A stretch of 31,488 nt of DNA, taken from positions 1-31,488 of the forward strand of contig CAMMNR010000003.1 of the NCBI GenBank assembly GCA_946498265.1, read 5' to 3'. A program made the position numbers and the translations under genes. This DNA is from an uncultured Clostridium sp. (GTDB lineage: Bacteria > Bacillota > Clostridia > TANB77 > CAG-508). Shown one piece after another: positions 1 through 7,639 of this stretch. The notes below the pieces were generated by a model. It was not told the DNA's origin and searched no databases. It worked only from the letters and a program-made list of their open reading frames with translations. The number at the start of each line of letters is the position of its first letter. Position 1 is the first letter of the stretch.

Positions 1-713
1 ATTACTGTTGGTTCTACAAATTCATCAAATACTTCTTTTTGATATGAATCTTCGATAGCTTTTATTGGACTTCCTGCTTTTATTCCTTTTCCATTTACTA
101 ATGCATCATAACATTTTTGAATTCTTTGCCATCTTTTGTCTCTATCCATTGCATAAAATCTACCAGATAAACTTGCAATTTTTCCAATTCCTTTTTCTTT
201 CATTTTTTCTTGTAGTTTTGCAATATATCCTTCTGCTGATGCTGGCGGTGTATCTCTTCCATCTAAAAAGCAATGTACATAGACATTCTCAAAATCTCTT
301 CTTTTTGCCATTTCTAAAAGTCCATATAAATGTCTATTATGGCTATGAACTCCTCCATCTGATACTAATCCTAATATGTGTAATTTCGAATTATTTTTTT
401 TACAGTTTTCAATTGCAGAAATGAATGCTGGATTTGTGAAGAAATCTCCATCTTCAATTGATTTTGTTATTCTTGTTAATTCTTGATAAACAATTCTTCC
501 TGCTCCTATGTTTGTGTGTCCTACTTCTGAATTTCCCATTTGTCCATCTGGTAATCCAACATTTAGTCCACTTGTATATATTTCTGTATTCGAATATTTT
601 TTCATTAGTTTATCTATATTAGGTGTTTTGGCTAATTTTACTGCATTTCCGTCTTTGTTTGGATTAATTCCAAATCCATCTAATATCATTAACATTGTAA
701 GTTTATCTTTCAT
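1..713 (-). CDS. gpmI: 2,3-bisphosphoglycerate-independent phosphoglycerate mutase, 3' part outside window
   Basis: Interconverts 3- and 2-phosphoglycerate in lower glycolysis; a cytosolic enzyme of the alkaline-phosphatase superfamily that uses two Mn ions. The visible N-terminal ~237 residues begin MKDKLTMLMILDGFG. D12 (metal ligand) and S62 in GQMGNSEVGH (the phosphorylated serine) sit at the numbers usual for the Geobacillus enzyme. SDGGVHSH and DGRDTPP, both family signatures, follow. The ATG at 713 is preceded by AAAGGATGAAATAGAA, giving an AGGA site about 10 bases upstream. The frame runs open off the left edge, so the gene is truncated only by the window. It closes the gap-pgk-tpiA-gpmI series but is separated from tpiA by a Uma2-like gene. 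Identification is secure. Confidence 0.97.
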   Translation of the reverse strand, partial: MKDKLTMLMILDGFGINPNKDGNAVKLAKTPNIDKLMKKYSNTEIYTSGLNVGLPDGQMGNSEVGHTNIGAGRIVYQELTRITKSIEDGDFFTNPAFISAIENCKKNNSKLHILGLVSDGGVHSHNRHLYGLLEMAKRRDFENVYVHCFLDGRDTPPASAEGYIAKLQEKMKEKGIGKIASLSGRFYAMDRDKRWQRIQKCYDALVNGKGIKAGSPIKAIEDSYQKEVFDEFVEPTV

Positions 714-788
714 TTCTATTTCATCCTTTCATTTGATACAGTCCAAAATTGTAATTAGCTTAATTAAATTTGACACAGCTCATTGTAA

Positions 789-1394
789 TTATTTTTCAAC
801 TAAAAATTCTATATTTTCTTTATAATAATTATTTAAATCAATATATAAATCTCTTGTAATATTAACAGGTACTTTGTCTGTTAAATAGTATGCCTTAGGT
901 ATTGTGTAAATTCCTTCTTTATTTAAAAGAAATACTGAGATATTCTTTTCTTCTGGTGCTACTATCCAATATTCTTTCACACCAAATTTTTGATACAAAT
1001 TGAATTTTTTTACTCTATCCATACTGCTTGTACTTGGTGATAGTATTTCCACAATAAAATCTGGTGCTCCTAAAATACAATTTTTTTGGATTTTGTTTTC
1101 ATCACAAACTATTAATAAGTCTGGTTGTACTACATTAAATTCTTTTTTGTCATCTTTTTCTCCTGATAGTCTTACATCAATAGGTGATGAAAAAACTTTA
1201 CATTTTTTTCCTTTCAAATAGTTTTTTATTTGATATAAAATTTCTCCTAAAATTCCTTGATGTATTACTGTTGGTGCTGACATTAAATATAAATCTCCAT
1301 CTATTATTTCATACCTTTTGTCTTCCGGAAAATTTAATAAATCTGCATAACTGTATTTTTGTTCTGCTTCTTGTTTTAAAGCTAAATTATTCAT
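789..1394 (-). CDS. Uma2-family (DUF820) PD-(D/E)XK nuclease-like protein
   Basis: A 201-residue protein of the Uma2/DUF820 family. The family has a restriction-endonuclease fold, but its cellular role is poorly known. Visible hallmarks are the N-terminal YEIIDGDLYLM, then VQPDLLIVCD with the active-site Asp, GAPDFIVEILSPSTS with the Glu, and the GVKEYWIV strand near the C-terminus. The frame is open up to a TTG at 1430, but AAGGAG lies inside those extra codons, 8 bases before the ATG at 1394, so the ATG at 1394 is chosen. A candidate promoter lies just upstream. The gene sits between tpiA and gpmI, an unusual place, and probably inserted into a glycolytic operon. Nuclease activity is inferred from the family only. 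Confidence 0.85.
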   Translation of the reverse strand: MNNLALKQEAEQKYSYADLLNFPEDKRYEIIDGDLYLMSAPTVIHQGILGEILYQIKNYLKGKKCKVFSSPIDVRLSGEKDDKKEFNVVQPDLLIVCDENKIQKNCILGAPDFIVEILSPSTSSMDRVKKFNLYQKFGVKEYWIVAPEEKNISVFLLNKEGIYTIPKAYYLTDKVPVNITRDLYIDLNNYYKENIEFLVEK

Positions 1395-1429
1395 TTTTTT
1401 TCTCTCCTTCATATTAAATTTTCCCCCCA

Positions 1430-1458
1430 ATCATATATTTTGTACATTTAGGCATCAA
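1430..1458 (-). promoter_or_regulatory. Candidate promoter of the Uma2-like gene
   Basis: Read on the minus strand, TTGATG (1458-1453) and TATGAT (1435-1430) are separated by 17 bases. The start would fall about 30 bases before the chosen ATG. This suggests the inserted gene, and perhaps gpmI behind it, can be transcribed independently of tpiA. Found by eye only. Confidence 0.45.
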
Positions 1459-1487
1459 TATATCAATTTTATTAATGTCGAATTTCA

Positions 1488-2240
1488 TTATTTGTTGTAA
1501 TTTACTATTTTGCTAAATTCGTCAGCTTTTAGACTAGCTCCTCCTACTAGGCCCCCATCTATATCTGACATTTCAAATAATTCTTTTGCATTTGAGCTCT
1601 TTACACTACCTCCATATTGTATTATAACTCTTGAACCTGTTGTTTGTCCATATATTTGGCAAATTTTATTTCTTATTTCTTTTATACTATTATTTGCATC
1701 TTCACTTGTTGCTGTTTTTCCTGTTCCAATTGCCCATATTGGTTCATATGCTATTATTGTATTGGCAACTTGTTCTTCTGTTAACCCTTCTAATGCTAAT
1801 TCTGTTTGTTTTGTTATTATTTCTGTTGTTTTTCCTGTTTCTCTTTGTTCTAATGTCTCTCCTACACATACTATCGGTTTTAAACCATTTTCAAATGTTG
1901 CTTTTAACTTTTTATTTACAGTTTCATCTGTTTCTGCAAAATATTGTCTTCTTTCTGAATGTCCTATTATTACATATTCTACTCCTATAGATTTTAGCAT
2001 TTGTCCTGATACTTCTCCTGTATATGCTCCTTTTTCTTCAAAATGCATATTTTGTGCTCCGATTTTTATATTTGTATTTTGTGCTGTTAATAGTGCATAA
2101 AATAGGTCTGTATATGGAACACATAGTATTACTTCGTTTTCTGTATCTTTTACTAATGGTATTAGTTGTTCTATAAAACTCATTGCTTCGTTTGGTAACA
2201 TGTTCATTTTCCAATTTCCTGCAATTACTTTTTTTCTCAT
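1488..2240 (-). CDS. tpiA: Triosephosphate isomerase
   Basis: Interconverts dihydroxyacetone phosphate and glyceraldehyde 3-phosphate in the cytosol. The 250 residues match the normal family length. Visible are the substrate-binding NWKMN near residue 10, the catalytic His in GHSERR, the catalytic Glu in AYEPIWAIGTG with loop 6 behind it, and the phosphate-binding YGGSV and GGLVGGASL near the C-terminus. The ATG at 2240 follows AAAGGAAAGATG, with an AGGA site about 12 bases upstream. It lies downstream of pgk across a 135-base gap that holds a pair of inverted palindromes. No sign of damage. Confidence 0.98.
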   Translation of the reverse strand: MRKKVIAGNWKMNMLPNEAMSFIEQLIPLVKDTENEVILCVPYTDLFYALLTAQNTNIKIGAQNMHFEEKGAYTGEVSGQMLKSIGVEYVIIGHSERRQYFAETDETVNKKLKATFENGLKPIVCVGETLEQRETGKTTEIITKQTELALEGLTEEQVANTIIAYEPIWAIGTGKTATSEDANNSIKEIRNKICQIYGQTTGSRVIIQYGGSVKSSNAKELFEMSDIDGGLVGGASLKADEFSKIVNYNK

Positions 2241-2259
2241 ATTAACATCTTTCCTTTCT

Positions 2260-2366
2260 CCCTTTTGGGGACGCGTCCAAAAAGGGATTTTTATCCTAGA
2301 TTTTATAAATAATTCTTACTTTATTATAATTTTTTAATTCCCTTTTTGGACGCGTCCCCAAAAGGG
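2260..2366. repeat. Perfect 27-bp inverted repeat pair with GGGGACGCGTCC core
   Basis: Positions 2260-2286 and 2340-2366 are exact reverse complements of each other, separated by 53 AT-rich bases. Each arm is itself nearly palindromic: CCC and T-run, then GGACGCGTCC, then A-run and GGG. The G+C-rich core stands out from its surroundings. The element fills most of the pgk-tpiA gap and could form one long hairpin or two short ones in the transcript. It may act as an attenuator or processing site, or be a REP-like mobile palindrome related to the GTCCC elements at 9300, 21403 and 28309. Confidence 0.9.
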
Positions 2367-2375
2367 AATTACTAA

Positions 2376-3560
2376 TTATTTATCCATTAAACACTCAATT
2401 CCTGGTAATTTTTTACCTTCTAAAAATTCTAATGATGCTCCTCCACCTGTTGAAATATGTGTCATTTTGTCTTGTAATCCTGCTTTTTTCACTGCTGCTG
2501 CTGAGTCTCCTCCACCAATTATTGTTGTTGCATCTATTTCTGATAATACTTTTGCAATTGAATTTGTTCCTACTGCAAATTGTGGGAATTCAAATAATCC
2601 TAAAGGTCCGTTCCATACAACTGTTTTTGCTTTTCTTAATTCTTCAGAAAATTGTTTTATTGCTTCTTCTCCTATATCAAAACCTTCCCAATCTGCTGGT
2701 ATTTCTGTACATTTTACAGTTTTGCTTTCTGTGTTTATATCAAATTCTTTTCCTATTTTTGTGTCTGCTGGTAACATTAGTTTTACACCTTTGTTTTTTG
2801 CTTTTTCCATTAGTTCCTTTGCTAAATCTAATTTGTCTAATTCACATAAAGATTTACCAACTTCATATCCTTGTGCTTTAAAAAATGTATATGCCATTCC
2901 TCCACCAATTATTAATGTATCTACTTTTTCTAATAAATTATCAATTACTCCTATTTTATCAGAAACTTTAGCTCCTCCTAGAATAGCTACAAATGGTCTT
3001 TCTGGATTATTTAAGGCATTTCCTAAGAATTTTAATTCTTTTTCTATCAAAAATCCTGCTACTGCTGGCAAATATTGTGCAACACCTGCTGTTGAACTAT
3101 GTGCTCTATGAGCTGCTCCAAAAGCGTCATTTATATATATTTCAGCTAAACTTGCTAATTGTTTACTAAATTCTGGATCATTATCTGTTTCTTCTCTATG
3201 GAATCTTACATTTTCTAGTAACATTATTTCACCATTTCTTAGTTCATCTGCTTTTTTCTTTGCATCTTCTCCTATTACATCATTTGCCATTATGACTTCT
3301 TTATTTAATAATTTTGATAATTCTTTTGCTACTGGTTTTAATGAGAATTCTGGTTTAAATTCTCCTTTTGGTCTTCCTAAATGTGAACATAGAATTATTG
3401 CACAATTATTTTCTAATAAATATTTTATTGTTGGTAATGCGGCAACAATTCTTGCATTATCAGTAATGTTTTTGTTTTCATCCATTGGTACATTAAAATC
3501 GCATCTTACTAATACTTTCTTATTTTCTAAATCAATATCTCTTATTGTTTTTTTATTCAT
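2376..3560 (-). CDS. pgk: Phosphoglycerate kinase
   Basis: Makes ATP from 1,3-bisphosphoglycerate in glycolysis; a cytosolic monomer. The 394-residue length is normal. Visible signatures are KVLVRCDFNVPMD (residues ~15-27), SHLGRPKGEF, the hinge-side GGAKVSDKI, the nucleotide-side WNGPLGLFEF, and the C-terminal GGGDSAAAVKKAG and STGGGASLEFLEGK. The ATG at 3560 has a textbook AAGGAGG site 7-8 bases upstream. It is preceded by its own promoter candidate and a hairpin, so it may be transcribed apart from gap and the pilin-like gene. Confidence 0.98.
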   Translation of the reverse strand: MNKKTIRDIDLENKKVLVRCDFNVPMDENKNITDNARIVAALPTIKYLLENNCAIILCSHLGRPKGEFKPEFSLKPVAKELSKLLNKEVIMANDVIGEDAKKKADELRNGEIMLLENVRFHREETDNDPEFSKQLASLAEIYINDAFGAAHRAHSSTAGVAQYLPAVAGFLIEKELKFLGNALNNPERPFVAILGGAKVSDKIGVIDNLLEKVDTLIIGGGMAYTFFKAQGYEVGKSLCELDKLDLAKELMEKAKNKGVKLMLPADTKIGKEFDINTESKTVKCTEIPADWEGFDIGEEAIKQFSEELRKAKTVVWNGPLGLFEFPQFAVGTNSIAKVLSEIDATTIIGGGDSAAAVKKAGLQDKMTHISTGGGASLEFLEGKKLPGIECLMDK

Positions 3561-3643
3561 TTTTAAATTCCTCCTTTTTTGTCATTTTGTAGTTTACATA
3601 CCATTTTGACAAACTTTTTTATTATTTTTTCTAAATCACCTTT

Positions 3644-3672
3644 ATTCTATACCAAAAAAGAATACTTTTCAA
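3644..3672 (-). promoter_or_regulatory. Candidate pgk promoter
   Basis: On the minus strand TTGAAA (3672-3667) and TAGAAT (3649-3644) are 17 bases apart. The block ACTTGAAAAGTA and the -10 block TATAGAAT recur at the same spacing in front of gap (5343-5315), which supports function. The -35 box lies within the loop side of the hairpin at 3656-3682. Confidence 0.5.
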
Positions 3673-3682
3673 GTATTCTTTT
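3656..3682 (-). terminator. Hairpin between pilin-like gene and pgk
   Basis: A perfect 12-bp AT-rich stem (AAAAGAATACTT and its complement) with a 3-base loop, followed on the minus strand by a T-run. It is placed as a terminator for the pilin-like gene, but the stem holds only two G-C pairs and overlaps the pgk promoter, so termination may be weak. Confidence 0.4.
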
Positions 3683-3751
3683 CATAAAGTTTATTCATTT
3701 TATAGTTTCTTTGAAAATTATATTGACAGATAAACTTAAAAAATTATCAAA

Positions 3752-3774
3752 TAGTACTAGGGCTGAACAGTAAC
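3752..3774. repeat. 23-bp dispersed repeat, copy 1
   Basis: The reverse complement of this stretch, starting GTTACTGTTCAGCCC, matches 5384-5406, starting GTTACTATTAAGCCC, at 20 of 23 bases by eye. The two copies are therefore inverted relative to each other and flank the pilin-like gene plus gap. Each lies upstream of a glycolytic promoter (pgk here, gap for the other). Confidence 0.6.
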
Positions 3775-3798
3775 GTTTGATTTCTTTACTTTTTAATT

Positions 3799-4146
3799 TT
3801 ATTCTCCTTGGTATAATTCAGATAAATTTATCTCATAACCTGAAGATGTAGTTAATATATCTCCATTTATAGTTCCATAATTTCCTTCTTCTACAACTTC
3901 TATAAATTCATCATATGTTAAACTTCTATTTTTCTTTTCCTTTTCTACTAATGCATCTGCTTGGATTTTCTGCACTATACTTTCTTTTTCTGCTTGTTCG
4001 TTTGCTTCTCTTGACTGACTTATTGTTCCTCTTTCTCCTACTGTACTACCTACAGCTATTCCTGCTAAAATTAGTAGTATTACAATGGTAATAACTAAAG
4101 CAATTAGAGTGACACCTTTATTATCTTTCCATATTCTTAGTTTCAT
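3799..4146 (-). CDS. Small prepilin-like protein
   Basis: A 115-residue protein starting MKLRIWKDNKGVTLIALVITI. The short basic leader ending in Gly, followed by a ~20-residue hydrophobic helix, resembles type IV prepilin/pseudopilin leaders cut by a prepilin peptidase after the Gly. The usual Glu at mature position 5 is replaced by Ala (VTLIA instead of FTLIE). The rest (residues ~36-115) is polar and charged, with a QSREANEQAEKES helix as in pilin stalks and a short C-terminal domain. No pilin assembly genes are in the window. It sits oddly between gap and pgk. A surface or membrane role is inferred; function unknown. Confidence 0.75.
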   Translation of the reverse strand: MKLRIWKDNKGVTLIALVITIVILLILAGIAVGSTVGERGTISQSREANEQAEKESIVQKIQADALVEKEKKNRSLTYDEFIEVVEEGNYGTINGDILTTSSGYEINLSELYQGE

Positions 4147-4197
4147 TTTTTATCATTCCTTTGCATTATTTTTATATATTAACACCTAATATTTATT

Positions 4198-4229
4198 AAG
4201 ACACGTTATATATATTATCAACGTGTCTT
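4198..4229. terminator. Hairpin terminator between gap and pilin-like gene
   Basis: A perfect 10-bp stem AAGACACGTT / AACGTGTCTT with a 12-base AT loop, starting 12 bases after the gap stop codon. The T-rich tail is better on the plus strand than on the minus strand, so it may act in both directions or protect the 3' end of the gap mRNA. Confidence 0.6.
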
Positions 4230-4241
4230 ATTTTGTTTTTA

Positions 4242-5246
4242 TTAATCTTTAGATGCTATATAACAAGCTAAATCTACTAATTTATTTGAATATCCCCATT
4301 CGTTATCATACCAAGCTACTAATTTTACAAATGTATCTGTTAGCATTATTCCTGCTGTGCTATCGAATATTGATGTATGTGGATCTGATGTGAAGTCTGA
4401 TGATACAACTGGATCATCTACATATTCTACTATTCCTTTCATGCTTCCTTCTGATGCTTCTTTCATTGCTTTACAAATTTCTTCATATGTTGTAGGTGTT
4501 GCTAAATTACATGTTAAATCTACAACTGAAACATCTACAGTTGGTACTCTAAATGACATTCCTGTTAATTTTCCATTTAATGATGGTATAACTTTTCCAA
4601 CAGCTTTTGCTGCTCCTGTTGATGATGGTATGATATTTGCTGATGCAGCTCTTCCACCTCTCCAGTCTTTTTTAGATGCTCCGTCTACTGTTTTTTGTGT
4701 TGCTGTTGTTGCATGTACTGTTGTCATTAATCCTTCTTTTATTCCGAATTTATCATTTATTACTTTAGCAAGTGGTGCTAAACAGTTTGTTGTACATGAT
4801 GCATTAGAAACTATTTTCATACTTGGGTCATATGTTTCATTATTAACACCCATAACAAACATTGGCGCATCTTTTGATGGTGCACTTATTATTACTTTTT
4901 TAGCTCCTGCATCTATATGTGCTTGTGCCTTTTCTAGTGTTGTGAATACACCTGAACATTCTAATACATAGTCTACTCCTAATTCTCCCCATGGAATGTT
5001 ATGTGGATCCATTTCATTATATACTTTTATTTCTTTTCCATTTACTACTAAATGTCCATCTTTTTCTTCTACTGTCCCTTTAAATCTTCCATGTACTGTA
5101 TCATATTTTGTCATATATGCCATGTAGTCTGCTGCTATAAATGGATCATTTATTGCTACTACTTCTACTCCCTCTCTTGCAATTGCTGCTTGGAATGATA
5201 AATTTCCTATTCTTCCAAATCCATTAATACCTATTTTTACTGACAT
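4242..5246 (-). CDS. gap: Glyceraldehyde-3-phosphate dehydrogenase, type I
   Basis: Oxidises and phosphorylates glyceraldehyde 3-phosphate with NAD+ in glycolysis. The 334 residues match the family. Visible are the NAD-binding GINGFGRIGNL at residues 6-16, AINDPF with the Asp typical of NAD-preferring enzymes, the catalytic Cys in SNASCTTNCLAP, the HATTATQ loop, the RGGRAA phosphate-site segment and WYDNEWGYS near the C-terminus. The ATG at 5246 follows AAGGAGGAATTTTT. The leader carries two promoter candidates and an inverted repeat. As first gene of the glycolytic set it is probably the main control point, but no cggR regulator gene is next to it. Confidence 0.98.
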   Translation of the reverse strand: MSVKIGINGFGRIGNLSFQAAIAREGVEVVAINDPFIAADYMAYMTKYDTVHGRFKGTVEEKDGHLVVNGKEIKVYNEMDPHNIPWGELGVDYVLECSGVFTTLEKAQAHIDAGAKKVIISAPSKDAPMFVMGVNNETYDPSMKIVSNASCTTNCLAPLAKVINDKFGIKEGLMTTVHATTATQKTVDGASKKDWRGGRAASANIIPSSTGAAKAVGKVIPSLNGKLTGMSFRVPTVDVSVVDLTCNLATPTTYEEICKAMKEASEGSMKGIVEYVDDPVVSSDFTSDPHTSIFDSTAGIMLTDTFVKLVAWYDNEWGYSNKLVDLACYIASKD

Positions 5247-5280
5247 AAAAATTCCTCCTTCTTACACTTCTTAATCAATA

Positions 5281-5343
5281 ATTATAGTATTGCCTTTTTT
5301 CTTTAGACAATACTATTCTATATTAAATTTTTTTACTTTTCAA
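5281..5343 (-). promoter_or_regulatory. gap promoter region with operator-like inverted repeat
   Basis: Two promoter candidates read on the minus strand. The upstream one is TTGAAA (5343-5338), 17 bases, TAGAAT (5320-5315), the same layout and flanking bases as the pgk promoter. The downstream one is TTGTCT (5310-5305), 18 bases, TATAAT (5286-5281). A perfect 9-bp inverted repeat ATAGTATTG / CAATACTAT (5284-5292 and 5308-5316) spans the second promoter and touches the -10 box of the first. It could be a repressor operator or a 5' mRNA stem. The regulator is unknown. Confidence 0.5.
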
Positions 5344-5383
5344 GTAGTATTTTAAAATTTTTTCTCTTTCTATTAAATATTAT

Positions 5384-5420
5384 GTTACTATTAAGCCCTG
5401 GTACTAAAACTAATTAGTAA
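5384..5420. repeat. 23-bp dispersed repeat, copy 2, with its own hairpin
   Basis: Positions 5384-5406 match the reverse complement of 3752-3774 at 20 of 23 bases. This copy also begins a local imperfect inverted repeat: GTTACTA at 5384 pairs with TAGTAAC ending near 5420. It lies about 40 bases upstream of the first gap -35 box. Confidence 0.55.
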
Positions 5421-5441
5421 CTATATATTTACGGCACATAA

Positions 5442-5637
5442 TAAGACCATAATATCCCAAAATATATGATTTTGAATGTGATTGGAACAATTTTAGAAAT
5501 TATTAATTAATTTTTTGGAAAATGTTCGCGTCGAGCGAAGCTCGGACTAAGTGAAAGGGTGCCAAAAAATTGATTTAGAATTTCTTAAATTATGTATTGA
5601 GCCGAAAAATCATATATTTTAAGATATTATGGGCTTA
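5442..5637. mobile_element. 196-bp foldback (MITE-like) element between GH15 gene and gap
   Basis: The ends (TAAG at 5442, CTTA at 5637) start inverted arms of about 80 bases that pair in two blocks. One is CCATAATATC plus AAAATATATGATTTT at 5448-5474, matching 5604-5632. The other is 28 bases at 5491-5518, matching 5562-5589 with 24 of 28 identities. The centre (5520-5560) is G+C-richer and holds a small hairpin TCGAGC-GAA-GCTCGG. No open frame is present. A non-autonomous transposon or a large structured RNA/terminator are both possible. No convincing target duplication was seen. With the two flanking repeats, this is what the 412-base gap between the genes contains. Confidence 0.6.
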
Positions 5638-5658
5638 GCTGAGACTGTGAATTAAATA

Positions 5659-7629
5659 TTATTTTGCATTCATTAATTTTTCAAGTACTATTATAAACAT
5701 TGCATGAGACCATCCTAATCCAAGTACCCAATTAGGTTTTAGAGTACTATTATCAACTTGTTCACCAATCAAATAATGTTTTCCAGCTGTTTTAACTACA
5801 AAATCAAAAGTTTCTTTTGCTTTTTTCTTTTCTCCTGATTCTAAATAATATAATGTCATCCAAAGATTTGCAATTGGCCAAGGATTACCATTCATATAGT
5901 GATCTTGCTCAAATCTTTGATATCCTCCTGTATAAGTTCTTATTGAAAGATTTATTCTTTCTATTGTATTTTGTATTTTCTTTTCTTTTGGTTTGAATAC
6001 ATTAAATGGAACTACTGCACCTAATATACTAATATCCATTTTTCTGTCTTCTAAATTTCTTACATATGATTTTTTTTCTTCATCATATAAATTTTCATTT
6101 ATATAGTTTTTTAATTGTACTTGTAAATTTTCTAAAGCCCTTTCTTCTTTAGCCACTTTTTCTTGCTTTAATCTATTATTCTCAAAATCTGAGATATTAT
6201 TTCCTAATATTCTATATATTTTCATCATACTCTCAAATGCTGAGTAAATGCTTGCTAATGAGTATAAATGAACACCTTCATTCATTTCCCATAAATCATA
6301 ACTTACATGATATTTATGACCTGGATGTTTTTCTTGCATTTCTTTTTCCATTTCTTCTTGTACTTTATCTTTTTTGGCTGTTTTATCTTCTATATTTAAC
6401 CAATCTTTTATATATCTTTTTAGAAAATCTACTGCCTTTTCACACATTTGTAAATTTTCTTTTAAGAATTTAACTGATTTTGTATAATTATAATGTTCTA
6501 ATACACCATAAACTACACTTGCTGTTTCATCAACCTGATATCCCCAACAAGGTGCTAGTCTTCCATCTGTAAAAAATCTTTGTTCCCACATTCCATTTTT
6601 ACTTTGTGTATTTTTACAAAATATCTTATAAAATTTTTCAGTTTCTTTTTCCATTTTTAATATATCTAACGCTTTTGTCATAAATATTGCGTCTCTTGTC
6701 CAACAATATGCATATCTTCCACACTTTGTGAAATTTTCGTCAATCTCAGGTGAAGCTATAATTCCTCCTGTTTCTGGATTTGTTAATAATGGAAATAGTA
6801 GAATACTTCTTTTATATATTTCTTGTATTTTTTCTTCATAACTATTTTCTGGTTCCTTCATATTTAACCCATTATGATTTTTTACAAATTTTCTCCAATA
6901 TGATTTTGTATTAATATATTCTTTCTTTAAATCTAATTTTTTTATTCTTTCTATTTCATCTTCCATTTTAGAAATATTTTCGTTTTCATCCACTAATATA
7001 CATATTTCTAATATTCTTTTTTCCATTGGTTTTAACAATCCTATATCATAACAGATACTTGAGTCATTTGACATTCCTATATAATCTTTGTCATATATTT
7101 CTCCTCTTTTTATTGTATCTTTGCTACCATGTATTTGATGCTTTGATAAATTTTCTCCTTTTGCAAATGTTGAAAATGCAAAATCATGTGCATATTGTAA
7201 CATTCCACCATTTATAATTTTACATCCTACGAAATTATTATTATCAGACAATAATTCTGAATGTATATAAAAGCTTAAGTTTAAATCTATTTTGCTTTCA
7301 TTCATAAATATATATCTTTTTACTAATATATTTTCTTTTATTGGCATATAGTCTGTTTGTAAAATTTTTAGGTTAAAATATGTATTTGTTACTTCTGTAT
7401 TTAATATATTTGTATCTGGTTCATAATATTGTTTATAAACATTATTTATATCATCATGTAAATATATTAAATCAGAAGAATTTACTTTAACTCCTGTATG
7501 AAAAAAATTTATAAATTGCTTGTAATCTTTAGTTGGAAAATACATTCTTTCCAACTCCCCTTTTGCTGTGAAAGTAGCTATCATATTTTTGTTTCCTATT
7601 ATTGCTTCATTATAATACTTATTTTCCAT
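5659..7629 (-). CDS. Glycoside hydrolase family 15, glucoamylase-like
   Basis: A 656-residue enzyme of the GH15 (alpha,alpha)6-barrel type, expected to release glucose from the ends of alpha-glucans or act on alpha-linked disaccharides such as trehalose. The N-terminal ~270 residues look like the beta-sandwich domain found in bacterial members. The barrel follows, with YCWTRDAIF (substrate-site Arg-Asp), HVSYDLWEMNEGVH (general-acid Glu), YTGGYQRFEQD and GEQVDNSTLKPNWVLGLGWSHA (catalytic-base Glu region). There is no signal peptide, so it is intracellular, probably working on stored glycogen-like glucan. The start at 7629 has GGAG 7 bases upstream, 10 bases after the stop of the preceding nuclease gene, so the two are co-transcribed. 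Exact substrate not deducible. Confidence 0.9.
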   Translation of the reverse strand: MENKYYNEAIIGNKNMIATFTAKGELERMYFPTKDYKQFINFFHTGVKVNSSDLIYLHDDINNVYKQYYEPDTNILNTEVTNTYFNLKILQTDYMPIKENILVKRYIFMNESKIDLNLSFYIHSELLSDNNNFVGCKIINGGMLQYAHDFAFSTFAKGENLSKHQIHGSKDTIKRGEIYDKDYIGMSNDSSICYDIGLLKPMEKRILEICILVDENENISKMEDEIERIKKLDLKKEYINTKSYWRKFVKNHNGLNMKEPENSYEEKIQEIYKRSILLFPLLTNPETGGIIASPEIDENFTKCGRYAYCWTRDAIFMTKALDILKMEKETEKFYKIFCKNTQSKNGMWEQRFFTDGRLAPCWGYQVDETASVVYGVLEHYNYTKSVKFLKENLQMCEKAVDFLKRYIKDWLNIEDKTAKKDKVQEEMEKEMQEKHPGHKYHVSYDLWEMNEGVHLYSLASIYSAFESMMKIYRILGNNISDFENNRLKQEKVAKEERALENLQVQLKNYINENLYDEEKKSYVRNLEDRKMDISILGAVVPFNVFKPKEKKIQNTIERINLSIRTYTGGYQRFEQDHYMNGNPWPIANLWMTLYYLESGEKKKAKETFDFVVKTAGKHYLIGEQVDNSTLKPNWVLGLGWSHAMFIIVLEKLMNAK

Positions 7630-7639
7630 TATTATCTCC

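Noticed and set aside
741..789. Third copy of the TGTAAT regulatory array before gpmI
   Set aside because: Two TGTAAT hexamers occur at 750 and 784, but they are 34 bases apart and have no phased sites between them.
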